NCBI RefSeq assembly: GCF_013367775.1 | Contig: NZ_CP055157.1 | Coordinates: forward strand, 1,467,001 to 1,531,000 | Source of the DNA: Microbulbifer sp. YPW1 | Lineage (GTDB): Bacteria > Pseudomonadota > Gammaproteobacteria > Pseudomonadales > Cellvibrionaceae | Direction of reading: 5' to 3' | DNA length: 64,000 nucleotides | Part shown: positions 33,776-41,979 of the stretch, in pieces | Layout: each line of letters starts with the position of its first letter | How positions within the stretch are numbered: position 1 is the stretch's first letter | Notes under the pieces: model-generated | What the model saw: only the letters and a program-made list of their open reading frames with translations | What the model was told of the DNA's origin: nothing | The model's database searches: none | Position numbers and translations under genes: made by a program

Positions 33776-35203
33776 TTACTCCGCGGGCACACCCAGTTGC
33801 GCAGATTTGATTTCGGTAAATTCTTCCACGCCGTGGTGGGAAAACTCGCGGCCATTGCCGCTCTGTTTGTAGCCGCCGAACGGCGCCTGATAGTTGAACT
33901 CACCACCGTTGACAAAACACAGGCCGGCGCGAATGCGTCGCGCAATGGCCAGTGCGTCCTTGTGGTCTTTGGCGTAGACACCGGACGACAGGCCGTAAGG
34001 CGTGTCGTTGGCAATGGTCACCGCCTGGTCCAGATCGTCGTAGGCAATCACGCACAGCACCGGGCCGAAAATTTCCTCGCGGGCAATGCGCATGTCATTG
34101 GTGACATCAGCAAATACCGTCGGCCGCGCATAAAAGCCTTGCGCCAGCCCTTGCGGTTTGCCGGCGCCGCCACACAGCAGGGTCGCGCCCTCGTCGAGAC
34201 CGATCTGGATATAGTCCTGTACCTGCTGCCACTGGCGCAGTGAAGACAGCGGGCCCATAAACGCATTTTCGCCCATGCCCACTTCGATCTCGGCCACACG
34301 GGCGCGGATGATTTCCAGGGCCTCGTCGTAGCGGCTCCGGGGTACCAGCATGCGGGTGAGCGCGGTGCAGGTCTGGCCGCTGTTGATCATCACGTCGTCC
34401 ACCCCGTAGCGCACCGCGGTGGTGAAGTCGCTGTCCGCGGTAATGATGTACGGGGACTTGCCGCCCAGCTCCTGGGTCACGCGTTTTACGGTGGGCGCAC
34501 AGGCCTTGGCGATCTCGATGCCGGCGCGGGTGGAGCCGGTGAACGACAACATGTCCACCAGCGGGTGCTCGCACAGCGCCTGGCCGACAACCGGGCCGCG
34601 ACCGGGCACCAGATTGAACACGCCCGCGGGCAGCCCCGCCGCATGGAAAATTTCCGCCATCAGGTAGTCCTGCAGCGGGGTCTGCTCGGACGGCTTGACC
34701 ACCATGGTGCAGCCCGCCGCCAGTGCGGCGCCGACCTTGCCCACGAACTGGTGCAGGGGGTAATTCCAGGGGTTGATAAAGCCGCACACACCGGCGGCTT
34801 CCCGCCACACCAGCGAGTGGCCATGCTCGGCGGTCTCCTCGGTAATTCCGGTGTGCTCGGCGAACAGGCGCATGGCCTCGATGGGGCCCTCCACATGCAG
34901 CCAACCGGTGATATGGCGCGGGCAGCCCAGGCTGTCGGATACCGCGGCCACCAGCTCGTCCTGACGGGCTTCCATCAGGTCGGCGGCGTGCAACAGCAAC
35001 GCGCGGCGCTCGCTGGCGGGGGTGTTGGCCCAGGCATCGAAGGCGCGGGCCGCGGCCTGCACGGCGCGATCCACATCGGCCACGCTGCCTGCGGGCACTC
35101 GGGTAATCAGGGATTCGGTTGCGGGATTGATGGCTTCCAGCCATTCGCCGGAGGTGGACGCGGTCCACTGGCCATCGATATAGATCTTGTTATGGTTTTG
35201 CAT
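33776..35203 (-). CDS. Aldehyde dehydrogenase (NAD(P)+)
   Basis: 475 aa. Catalytic Cys in NSGQTCTALTRML, general-base Glu in VTQELGGKSPYI, Asn in FINPWNYPLHQF and the cofactor-binding FTGSTRAGIEIAKA, all standard for the superfamily and the usual length. The ATG at 35203 begins MQNHNKIYIDGQW; the upstream open frame to 35302 lacks similarity. In this context it should convert the aldehyde made by the FAD oxidoreductase to the acid. Cluster with the APC permease downstream. Confidence 0.92.
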   Translation of the reverse strand: MQNHNKIYIDGQWTASTSGEWLEAINPATESLITRVPAGSVADVDRAVQAAARAFDAWANTPASERRALLLHAADLMEARQDELVAAVSDSLGCPRHITGWLHVEGPIEAMRLFAEHTGITEETAEHGHSLVWREAAGVCGFINPWNYPLHQFVGKVGAALAAGCTMVVKPSEQTPLQDYLMAEIFHAAGLPAGVFNLVPGRGPVVGQALCEHPLVDMLSFTGSTRAGIEIAKACAPTVKRVTQELGGKSPYIITADSDFTTAVRYGVDDVMINSGQTCTALTRMLVPRSRYDEALEIIRARVAEIEVGMGENAFMGPLSSLRQWQQVQDYIQIGLDEGATLLCGGAGKPQGLAQGFYARPTVFADVTNDMRIAREEIFGPVLCVIAYDDLDQAVTIANDTPYGLSSGVYAKDHKDALAIARRIRAGLCFVNGGEFNYQAPFGGYKQSGNGREFSHHGVEEFTEIKSAQLGVPAE

Positions 35204-35374
35204 CTTACTCGACTTGCTTACTGCAGTTTTGCGGCGAGATTCGACCCTCGCGACGATTGGCGCCAATTTCATCGACCGAAACTGGCGCACATCGTCTATC
35301 AAACGGACAATCTGCGCAATAGTTAGACTTTTTCGAATGATTATTCAGTATGCGGGAAGGTCAAGCGGGGCCCA

Positions 35375-35392
35375 ATCACCTGAACAGGTGAT
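35375..35392. promoter_or_regulatory. Perfect 18-bp palindrome between lysR and aldehyde dehydrogenase genes
   Basis: ATCACCTGAACAGGTGAT (8-2-8), 17 bp after the lysR stop and about 170 bp upstream of the aldehyde dehydrogenase start. No T tract, so an operator is more likely than a terminator. Confidence 0.5.
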
Positions 35393-35409
35393 ACGGCAGG
35401 GTGCAGGTG

Positions 35410-36387
35410 TTACGCGGGCGGTGACGCACCGCTGGCGGGCGCCGCAAGCCCCTGCTGCAGGGCCTTGGCTTCCGGCGCCAGCGACGCCCCGCGGCTCTCC
35501 AGCCAGCGAAACACCCGCTCCAGCACCAGCCGGGTACGCTGGTTGATGGCGCCGCGGTGATCATTCACCAGATACAGGAACTGGCCGATGGTGTAGGAGC
35601 GCTCGATCACCGGGGCCAGGCGACCGCTCTTCAGGTCTTCACTCACCTCAAGCCGGTCCGCCAGTGCCACGCCCATGCCCAGGCGCGCGGCCTCGATCGC
35701 CTGGTAGGCATAATCCACCGACATGCCATTGACCGACGGCGCGTAGTCCACACCCTGGGCGGTAAACCAGCCCGGCCACTGCTGCTGGCGGTCGTGCAGC
35801 AGCGGCAATGCCAGCAGATCCCCCGGGCGCAACGCGCGACTCAGATCCTCCCGCGCGCGCAGCAGCTGTGGACCCGCCACCGGCAAATAGTGCTCCTGAT
35901 ACAACGGCGTCACCTGCCGTCCCGGTGCCTCCGGCTCGCCGAGACAGATGGCGATATCCGCCTCGTCGTCGAGGCGCCGCGCGCGGGGCTCGATGGTGGT
36001 TACCCGCAGGCGGATCTCGGGATAGCGCTGCTGTACCTCCGCCAGAATCCGCAGCAGCCAGCGGCTGGCAATGGTGGCGGTGGTGGCGATCACCACCTCC
36101 CCGGACAGGTTGCCTGGATCCAGGGTAACCAGCCCCTGCTCCAGGCGGCCGAAGGCTTCGGACACCGCGCGGTGCAGGCGCTTGCCCGCGGCGGTCAGCG
36201 ACAGACGATTGCCGGTACGCAGGAACAGCGGCGTACCCAACCGCTCCTCCAGCTCGCGGATCTGGCGACTGAGCGCCGGGTGCGACACATGCAGCTCCTC
36301 CGCCGCCCGCCGCAGGTGGCAGTGGCGTCCCACCGCATAAAAGCTGCGCAGGGAAGTCAGGGACAGGTTTCGGAGCTCGGTGGCCAT
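35410..36387 (-). CDS. LysR-family transcriptional regulator
   Basis: 325 aa. N-terminal winged helix-turn-helix (LTSLRSFYAVGRHCHLRRAA followed by HVSHPALSRQIRELEERLG), then an effector-binding domain of the GcvA-like kind. ATG 36387 (MATELRNLS) has GAGG eight bases upstream; the upstream ATG at 36423 lies inside the palindrome TTTGGTACCAAA. Divergent from the M20 amidohydrolase gene, the classical LysR arrangement, so that gene is the likely target. Confidence 0.9.
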   Translation of the reverse strand: MATELRNLSLTSLRSFYAVGRHCHLRRAAEELHVSHPALSRQIRELEERLGTPLFLRTGNRLSLTAAGKRLHRAVSEAFGRLEQGLVTLDPGNLSGEVVIATTATIASRWLLRILAEVQQRYPEIRLRVTTIEPRARRLDDEADIAICLGEPEAPGRQVTPLYQEHYLPVAGPQLLRAREDLSRALRPGDLLALPLLHDRQQQWPGWFTAQGVDYAPSVNGMSVDYAYQAIEAARLGMGVALADRLEVSEDLKSGRLAPVIERSYTIGQFLYLVNDHRGAINQRTRLVLERVFRWLESRGASLAPEAKALQQGLAAPASGASPPA

Positions 36388-36412
36388 GGATTGAACCTCG
36401 TTGCGGTGCCTT

Positions 36413-36445
36413 TTTGGTACCAAACCGGCAATTAAATGTTAATTG
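36413..36445. promoter_or_regulatory. Two palindromes in lysR/amidohydrolase divergent promoter
   Basis: TTTGGTACCAAA (36413-36424, perfect) and CAATTAAATGTTAATTG (36429-36445, perfect 7-3-7, containing a T-N11-A element) lie 26-58 bp upstream of lysR and 67-108 bp upstream of the amidohydrolase gene. The second fits a LysR-type recognition site; a possible -10 TATACA lies at 36483-36488. Confidence 0.6.
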
Positions 36446-36511
36446 TGTTCGCAAAATCAAACCATAGACTTGTGCTAAACCCTATACATCCATTCACACA
36501 ATAAAAGTCGG

Positions 36512-37780
36512 ATGCATTCCATGACTGATACCCGCCAAGTCCGCGCCTCTCAAGTGCGTATCAATGGCCAGCGCCTGTGGGACTCCCTGATGGAGATGGC
36601 CGCCATCGGCGCCACCGACAAGGGCGGCTGCAACCGCCAGGCGCTCACCGACCTCGACAAGCAGGGCCGCGACCTCTTCGTACAGTGGTGCGAAGACGCC
36701 GGTTGCAGCGTCACCTTCGATGAAATGGGCAACATCTTCGCCCAACGTCCGGGTAAAAACCCGGACTTGCCACCGGTACTCACCGGCTCCCATCTCGACA
36801 CCCAGCCCACCGGCGGCAAGTTCGACGGCGTCTATGGCGTGCTCGCGGGACTCGAGGTGGTACGCAGCCTGAACGACGCCGATATCGAAACCGAAGCGCC
36901 GCTGGAAGTCGCCGTGTGGACCAACGAAGAAGGTGCCCGTTTCTCCCCCGCCATGATTGGCTCCGGGGTCTGGGCGGGTGAATTCGACCTCGACTATGCC
37001 TACGCCCGTGAAGACAAGGAAGGCAAAACCTTCGGCGAGGAACTCGCGCGCATCGGCTACAAAGGGGACACCCCCGCCAAGCCGCGCCCGCTCGCCGCCG
37101 CGTTCGAAGTGCACATCGAACAGGGTCCCATTCTCGAGGCCGAAGAGAAAACCATCGGTGTGCTGAGCGGCGTACAGGGCATGTACTGGTACGACCTCAC
37201 CCTGATCGGCCAGCCCTGCCACGCCGGCCCCAGCCCCATGGAAACCCGTCGCGACCCGTTTATGGGCCTGCACCGCATCCTCGACGAACTGTACAAACTC
37301 GCCGCCGAACACGGCCCCTGGGCCCGCGCTACCTTCGGCGACATCCGCGTCGAGCCGGGCAGCCGCAACACCGTGCCGGAAAAACTCGTCCTCGCCGTCG
37401 ACCTGCGCCACCCGGACCAGAAAATTCTCGACAGCATGGACCAGCGCTTCCGCGAAATCGCCGCCCGTGTCGCGGATGAAACCGGCCTCGAACACCAGAT
37501 CCGCGACGAATGGCGCTCCCCCGCCGTCGCCTTCGATCAAAGCTGCGTGGAAGCCGTGCGCAGCGCCGTCGCCGAGCTGGGTTACAGCAACAAGGAAATG
37601 GTCTCCGGTGCCGGACACGACTCCGTGTACATCTCCCGCGTCGCACCCACCAGCATGATCTTTGTGCCCTGTGAAAAAGGCCTGAGCCACAACGAAGCGG
37701 AAAACGCGGAGCCAGAGGATCTGGAGGCCGGTGCAAACGTACTGCTGCACGCGATGCTAAAAATGGCAAAGACGAGCTAA
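36512..37780 (+). CDS. M20-family ureido/carbamoyl amidohydrolase (AllC/carbamoylase type)
   Basis: 422 aa zinc hydrolase of the allantoate amidohydrolase / N-carbamoyl-amino acid hydrolase / beta-ureidopropionase group. Metal ligands are visible: H94 and D96 (GSHLDTQ), D105, E139-E140 (TNEEG), H201 (EVHIEQGP) and the late His of SHNEAE. QCHAGPSPMETRRD-type dimerisation loop is present. It would cleave a C-N bond of a carbamoyl amine to amine, NH3 and CO2. An ATG four codons in (36521) is an alternative start. Followed 23 bp later by palindrome B and then the deiminase gene. Confidence 0.9.
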   Translation: MHSMTDTRQVRASQVRINGQRLWDSLMEMAAIGATDKGGCNRQALTDLDKQGRDLFVQWCEDAGCSVTFDEMGNIFAQRPGKNPDLPPVLTGSHLDTQPTGGKFDGVYGVLAGLEVVRSLNDADIETEAPLEVAVWTNEEGARFSPAMIGSGVWAGEFDLDYAYAREDKEGKTFGEELARIGYKGDTPAKPRPLAAAFEVHIEQGPILEAEEKTIGVLSGVQGMYWYDLTLIGQPCHAGPSPMETRRDPFMGLHRILDELYKLAAEHGPWARATFGDIRVEPGSRNTVPEKLVLAVDLRHPDQKILDSMDQRFREIAARVADETGLEHQIRDEWRSPAVAFDQSCVEAVRSAVAELGYSNKEMVSGAGHDSVYISRVAPTSMIFVPCEKGLSHNEAENAEPEDLEAGANVLLHAMLKMAKTS

Positions 37781-37803
37781 CAAGGCTCAACACTTAATGC
37801 GAA

Positions 37804-37915
37804 GCCGCCGATGCCGGTGAACCTTCGCGAGACCTTCGAAAACAGGGATGTTTTCGCAGAGCCCCCAGGGATGGGTACACGGCGTGTCTCGCGAAGGTTC
37901 ACCGGTAGCGGCGGC
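37804..37915. repeat. Large palindromic element, copy B (type 1 core)
   Basis: Arms 37804-37833 and 37886-37915 pair at 28 of 30 positions (outer GCCGCCG). The 52-bp core (37834-37885) matches copy A at 47 of 52. Located between the amidohydrolase stop (23 bp before) and the deiminase gene. The upstream extension of the deiminase frame to 37811 is produced by this element and is not coding. Confidence 0.85.
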
Positions 37916-37969
37916 GCCACGGAACCGCGCGAGCGGTACCACGGACTCCGAAAAAATTCGAGAAAGACG

Positions 37970-38881
37970 ATGACTGAATTTACCTACAAACACCGCAACG
38001 ACAACGGCAATACCGCGCGCCTCGACAACTGGGGCATCGACTCCGAATACGGCGTGCTCACCGACCTGCTCGTCGGCCCGATTGACAACTACACCTGGCA
38101 GACCGGCAACGCCGCCAGCCGTCGCTCCATCCGCCTCGGCCGCCAGTTCGATGCCGCCGTCGCCAAACGCCAGCACCAGGAAATGCTCGACGCCTACAAA
38201 CACGCCGGCGTCACCACCCACCTGTTGCCCGCCGATAGCAACCTCCCCTATCAGCTCTACGCCCGCGACAGCAGCGTCATGACCCCCTGGGGCCCGATTG
38301 TTACCCAGATGTACTCCCCCTGGCGCCGCGGCGAATGGGTGGACGTCGTAAAGACCTACCAGAAACTCGACATCCCCATTTACGACATTATCACCGCCGG
38401 CAGCCTGGAAGGCGGCGACTTCATGGTGCTTGAGCCGGGGGTCATCCTGTGCGGCTACTCCGGTGAGCGCACCTCACCGCAAGGCTTCAATCAAATGAAG
38501 AGCTGGATCGAAAAAGAAGGCTGGGAAGTGAAAGGTTACGAGTTCGACCCCTACTTCCTGCACATCGACGTGCTGGTAGCGGCACTGGCGGAAAAACTCG
38601 TCGCCGTGTGCGTGGACGCGGTGGAACCGGAACTGGTGCAGTGGTTCAAATCCCGCAACTTCGACATCATTGATATCTCCTACCCGCAGGTCATGGAGCT
38701 GGGCGTGAACGTGGTGGCGCTGGGTAACGACCGCGTGATGCTGCCGTCAGATAACACCGAGCTGAAGGAAAAATGTCGCGCGCGCGGCCTCGAAGTGATC
38801 GATCCGGATATCTCCATGATCACCGCCGGCGGTGGCGGTGTGCACTGCATGTGCCAGCCGCTGGCAAGAAAGCCCGCATAA
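37970..38881 (+). CDS. DDAH/arginine deiminase-family amidino hydrolase
   Basis: 303 aa beta/alpha propeller enzyme of the guanidino-modifying superfamily. Substrate- and catalysis-related residues: R99-D100 (YARDSSV), E148-D150 (EGGDFMVL), H198 (FLHIDV) and the nucleophile candidates C293/C295 in GGGGVHCMCQP. It should hydrolyse a guanidino group, releasing ammonia or an amine and leaving a ureido (carbamoyl) compound, the very type of substrate used by the M20 enzyme upstream. The ATG at 37970 begins MTEFTYKH; the frame upstream lies in palindrome B. Exact substrate unknown. Confidence 0.88.
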   Translation: MTEFTYKHRNDNGNTARLDNWGIDSEYGVLTDLLVGPIDNYTWQTGNAASRRSIRLGRQFDAAVAKRQHQEMLDAYKHAGVTTHLLPADSNLPYQLYARDSSVMTPWGPIVTQMYSPWRRGEWVDVVKTYQKLDIPIYDIITAGSLEGGDFMVLEPGVILCGYSGERTSPQGFNQMKSWIEKEGWEVKGYEFDPYFLHIDVLVAALAEKLVAVCVDAVEPELVQWFKSRNFDIIDISYPQVMELGVNVVALGNDRVMLPSDNTELKEKCRARGLEVIDPDISMITAGGGGVHCMCQPLARKPA

Positions 38882-38892
38882 GTCACACCGCA

Positions 38893-38929
38893 AATAAAAA
38901 AAGGTCGGCCCAGGGCCGACCTTTTTTTA
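38893..38929. terminator. Bidirectional Rho-independent terminator
   Basis: GGTCGGC / GCCGACC stem with a 5-nt loop, preceded by seven A and followed by seven T, between the convergent deiminase gene and cytochrome c gene. Confidence 0.9.
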
Positions 38930-38972
38930 TTGCAGAGGACGGTACCGTTCCTCGCAATTTCGCGCAGCCGAT

Positions 38973-39362
38973 TCAGCGCGCCGCCTTGATTTCCTCTTCA
39001 CTCACCAGCACCACCTCATCGCCCCACGTATTGCTAATAAACGCGATGATCGCCGAAATCTCGCGGTCAGTCAGAAATTCCAGCGCCGGCATCAGCTCCT
39101 CTTCACCGCCATTGCGACGCGGTGCTGAGCGCCCGTGCAGCAGCGTCTCGACCAGCAGCTTTTTATTCGCTAGCAACGCGGGATCGCGCAGAGAGGGGTA
39201 CAACGCCTCCTCACCGTAGCCATCGATCTGGTGACACTTCTTGCAGTTGTCGGCAAAGGTAAGCGCACCAAACCCAACCAGGTCACGGGTCTCTTGCTCT
39301 GAGGCAGCACTTTCAAGTGAAAATGCAGCGAGTAAAAGAGCGGTCAATACTCTGAATTTCAT
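38973..39362 (-). CDS. Small periplasmic cytochrome c
   Basis: 129 aa; signal peptide (MKFRVLTALLLAAFSLESAA), one haem motif CKKCH and a candidate distal Met in ELMPALEFL, so a class I monohaem cytochrome c. The ATG at 39362 has AGGA upstream; the frame is open to 39446 but that part is the end region of the preceding gene. It lies 31 bp behind a membrane protein gene on the same strand. Its redox partner is unknown. Confidence 0.85.
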   Translation of the reverse strand: MKFRVLTALLLAAFSLESAASEQETRDLVGFGALTFADNCKKCHQIDGYGEEALYPSLRDPALLANKKLLVETLLHGRSAPRRNGGEEELMPALEFLTDREISAIIAFISNTWGDEVVLVSEEEIKAAR

Positions 39363-39393
39363 GCAATGTATCCTGTGGCAGATAACAGCTTTT

Positions 39394-39795
39394 TTATTTT
39401 CCCTGCGCCCGTAACAAACCGGAACCGGCAATACCACCGGCCGCACAGGCTAGAACAATCACCAGCGGTGTCAGGGTACCCAGTGCCAGTGCGCCCACGC
39501 CATAACCGCGCATCGGCAACAAAACCAGCAACAAGATACCAGCGGGAATCAGCGATAGCAGAAAACCGCGGGTAACCCAGCTTTTCTGCCACGGCAGCAT
39601 AAAGATCAAGCCGCAGACGCCGCCCCACACCACCCGCTGGTAAATGTAGGCATTGGAGAGATACGGCGCGATATCCACGTGCAGAAAACGAGAGAACCCA
39701 TAGTGCCCCATGGCCCACAAGCCGATGGCATAGGCCAGCCCGGCAAAGCAGCCGGCGGTAAAACAGAAGGACAGGTTTCTCAGAAATTCTCGCAC
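39394..39795 (-). CDS. Four-helix membrane protein of unknown function
   Basis: 133 aa with four hydrophobic segments and short loops (MREFLRNLSFCFTAGCFAGL start; GLIFMLPWQKSWVTRGFLLS in the middle; AGSGLLRAQGK end). Upstream of a small cytochrome c gene in the same direction, so it might anchor or accept electrons, but no haem or quinone motif is visible. Confidence 0.7.
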   Translation of the reverse strand: MREFLRNLSFCFTAGCFAGLAYAIGLWAMGHYGFSRFLHVDIAPYLSNAYIYQRVVWGGVCGLIFMLPWQKSWVTRGFLLSLIPAGILLLVLLPMRGYGVGALALGTLTPLVIVLACAAGGIAGSGLLRAQGK

Positions 39796-39934
39796 TTACT
39801 ACCTCCACAAGTGGTGTCCGCGAAAACGCTAGTCGCGTCGGGAACGTTTGTGGACGAGTATGCCAGATCCGCACCACCGAAGCGCAAACCGGTGTTCATT
39901 TTTGGTATTGGAAACGGATGGGAAAAGGAAGGGA

Positions 39935-39987
39935 AAATAAAAAACGCATTGCCCCGATCGGCAAGGAGAAGCGCGGAGCAATGCGTT
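39935..39987 (-). terminator. Rho-independent terminator after purK
   Basis: AACGCATTGC / GCAATGCGTT stem (39978-39987 with 39943-39952) and a run of T with one A on the minus strand, 20 bp after the purK stop. Confidence 0.8.
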
Positions 39988-40007
39988 CAAAAACAGAAAA
40001 GTCAGGT

Positions 40008-41123
40008 TCAGGCTGGGCGTCTGGTTTCGCCGTACAACTCCTCGAGCATCGCATCGATATGTTCAGCCAGGGCCTCCTGAGTGTCATCCAGCAGGATCAC
40101 ATGGCCCATCTTGCGGCCCGGACGCAGGCTTTTGCCGTACAGCCACACACCGTCATTGGCCAGCGTCGGCTTTTTGTCCACGCCCAGCATATTGATCATC
40201 ACCGCCGGGCGCGCCGCGTGGGTATCACCCAATTCCATGCCGAGGATCGCGCGCACGTGGTTGGCAAACTGGCTGGTTTTGGCGCCCGCTAACGTCCAGT
40301 GACCGCTGTTGTGCACTCGCGGCGCCAGCTCGTTGATCAGCAGGCCGTCGTCGGTGACGAAGCACTCCATCGCCAGTACGCCCACGTAATCCCAGGCGTT
40401 CATCAGGGTGGAGAGATATTCCTCTGCAGTGGCCTGCAGCCTCTCATCTACATGTGGCGCCGGTGCGGTGGAAACCAGCAGGGTGCCGTTGTAGTGGTCG
40501 TTCTCTGCCAGCGGGTAGGTCACCACCTTGCCGTCCGCGGTGCGCGCGCCGATCAGGGAGACCTCGCGGGAGAAGTTGATACCCTTCTCCACCACGTATT
40601 CAGACTCTGGCACAGCATCGGCGATGGCCGCGAGATCTTCATCGCTATTCACCCGCCACTGGTTCTTGCCGTCGTAGCCGTTTTCACAGCTCTTGATAAA
40701 CGACGGGTAACCCAGCTGTTTGACCGCTGCACAGATCTCATCGTAATTGTTCGCGGGCAGGAAGGGTGCAACCGGTAGCCCGGCGGCGGTGATTGCGGTT
40801 TTTTCACGCAGGCGATGCTGGGTTTTTTCAAACGCATCCGGGCGCGGGTATACCGGGCAACACTTTTCCAGTGCGCGCAGCAGTTCAACAGAGACGCCCT
40901 CGCGCTCGGCAGTGATCACCTCGGGGCTACCCATGGCTTCGTAAAGCGCCGCGATGTCATCGCCATCATGAGCATGCACGATGGTGCCGAGCCCCTCCAC
41001 ACAGGTGGTGTTCTCGTCACCCTCGGCGAGAAAGCTGAATTCGATTCCCAGCGGGCGAGCTTCCTGGGCCATCATCTGGGCCAGCTGGCCACAGCCGACA
41101 ATACCTACGCGTCTGACTGTCAT
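40008..41123 (-). CDS. purK: N5-carboxyaminoimidazole ribonucleotide synthase
   Basis: 371 aa ATP-grasp enzyme that carboxylates AIR to N5-CAIR in purine synthesis. GIVGCGQLAQMMAQEARPLG at the N-terminus and the ATP-grasp elements SFIKSCENGYDGKNQW, EKGINFSREVS and LINELAPRVHNSGHWT are all present. It follows purE with a 53-bp gap, the conserved purEK order. Confidence 0.95.
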   Translation of the reverse strand: MTVRRVGIVGCGQLAQMMAQEARPLGIEFSFLAEGDENTTCVEGLGTIVHAHDGDDIAALYEAMGSPEVITAEREGVSVELLRALEKCCPVYPRPDAFEKTQHRLREKTAITAAGLPVAPFLPANNYDEICAAVKQLGYPSFIKSCENGYDGKNQWRVNSDEDLAAIADAVPESEYVVEKGINFSREVSLIGARTADGKVVTYPLAENDHYNGTLLVSTAPAPHVDERLQATAEEYLSTLMNAWDYVGVLAMECFVTDDGLLINELAPRVHNSGHWTLAGAKTSQFANHVRAILGMELGDTHAARPAVMINMLGVDKKPTLANDGVWLYGKSLRPGRKMGHVILLDDTQEALAEHIDAMLEELYGETRRPA

Positions 41124-41176
41124 TTCGAATAATCCTCAATCATATCGGGCTTCACTGAGCCGCATTCAGGGTCGCC

Positions 41177-41668
41177 TTACTCGACCTCAAACGGGACACT
41201 GGCGCTCTGGTTTTCGCGCCAGGCGATCAGGCGCTTCTGCAATTCCGGGTCGGTCAGGGACAGCATCTGTGCCGCCATCAGGCCGGCATTGTACGCGCCG
41301 GAAGCGCCCACTGCCTGGGTGGCCACCGCAACGCCCTTGGGCATCTGTACGATGGACAGCAGGCTGTCCATACCGGTCATGAACTTGCTCGCCACCGGCA
41401 CGCCGATCACCGGCAGCGGGGTCATTGCCGCAATCATACCCGGCAGGTGCGCGGAGCCACCGGCACCGGCAATGATCACCTGAGTGCCGCGCTCGTGGGC
41501 AGTGGAAGCGAACTCAACCATGCGCTGGGGCGTGCGGTGAGCAGATACCACAGCGGTCGCAAACGGAACCTGAAGCTCGGTAAGCGGCTTGGTCGCCATT
41601 TCCATGGTCGGCCAGTCGGACTGTGACCCCATTACAATGGTGACTTTTTCGAAGGGAAGCTGTTTCAC
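41177..41668 (-). CDS. purE: N5-carboxyaminoimidazole ribonucleotide mutase
   Basis: 163 aa; converts N5-CAIR to [17 protein letters not shown] (substrate phosphate loop), VSAHRTP and [15 protein letters not shown] are diagnostic of class I PurE. First gene of the purEK pair; its 5' region (41669-41979) has no coding sequence. Confidence 0.96.
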   Translation of the reverse strand: MKQLPFEKVTIVMGSQSDWPTMEMATKPLTELQVPFATAVVSAHRTPQRMVEFASTAHERGTQVIIAGAGGSAHLPGMIAAMTPLPVIGVPVASKFMTGMDSLLSIVQMPKGVAVATQAVGASGAYNAGLMAAQMLSLTDPELQKRLIAWRENQSASVPFEVE

Positions 41669-41979
41669 TTAGGGATAACTCCAGTGTTGCACGAGCGCCT
41701 GATTCAGACAGGTATCGCCACCGCCAAATTACCGGGAAAGCCAGACGTCAGGTAAGAGTCCTGTGTGGTGCCGCCGGCCGCCCCAAAATCAAGGGGCGTG
41801 AGGATACCAAAACTCAGCGAGAAAGCACGCCGCACGTGGATTTCCGCCAAATATCAGCTCTAAAACGATAGTGTGCCGCGGCTTCTGCGGCACTTTGACG
41901 TGACTGCTTGGTTCTGCAGGAGAAGAAATGGAGACCGGAAGGCAGCGTTTGTTCACAAGCTGCCGTGTCGGGAGACGCG
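41669..41979. other. Non-coding gap between purE and aroE with three hairpins
   Basis: 311 bp without a supported gene. Hairpins: CGCCCC / GGGGCG (41779-41798), GTGCCGC / GCGGCAC (41873-41893) and GGCAGC / GCTGCC (41941-41964, 16 bp after aroE, a possible weak aroE terminator). No recognisable purine riboswitch; a purE promoter is expected near 41690-41760 but none stands out. Confidence 0.4.

Noticed and set aside
37811..37969. N-terminal 53-codon extension of the deiminase gene
   Set aside because: Encoded by palindrome B; the conserved protein starts at 37970.
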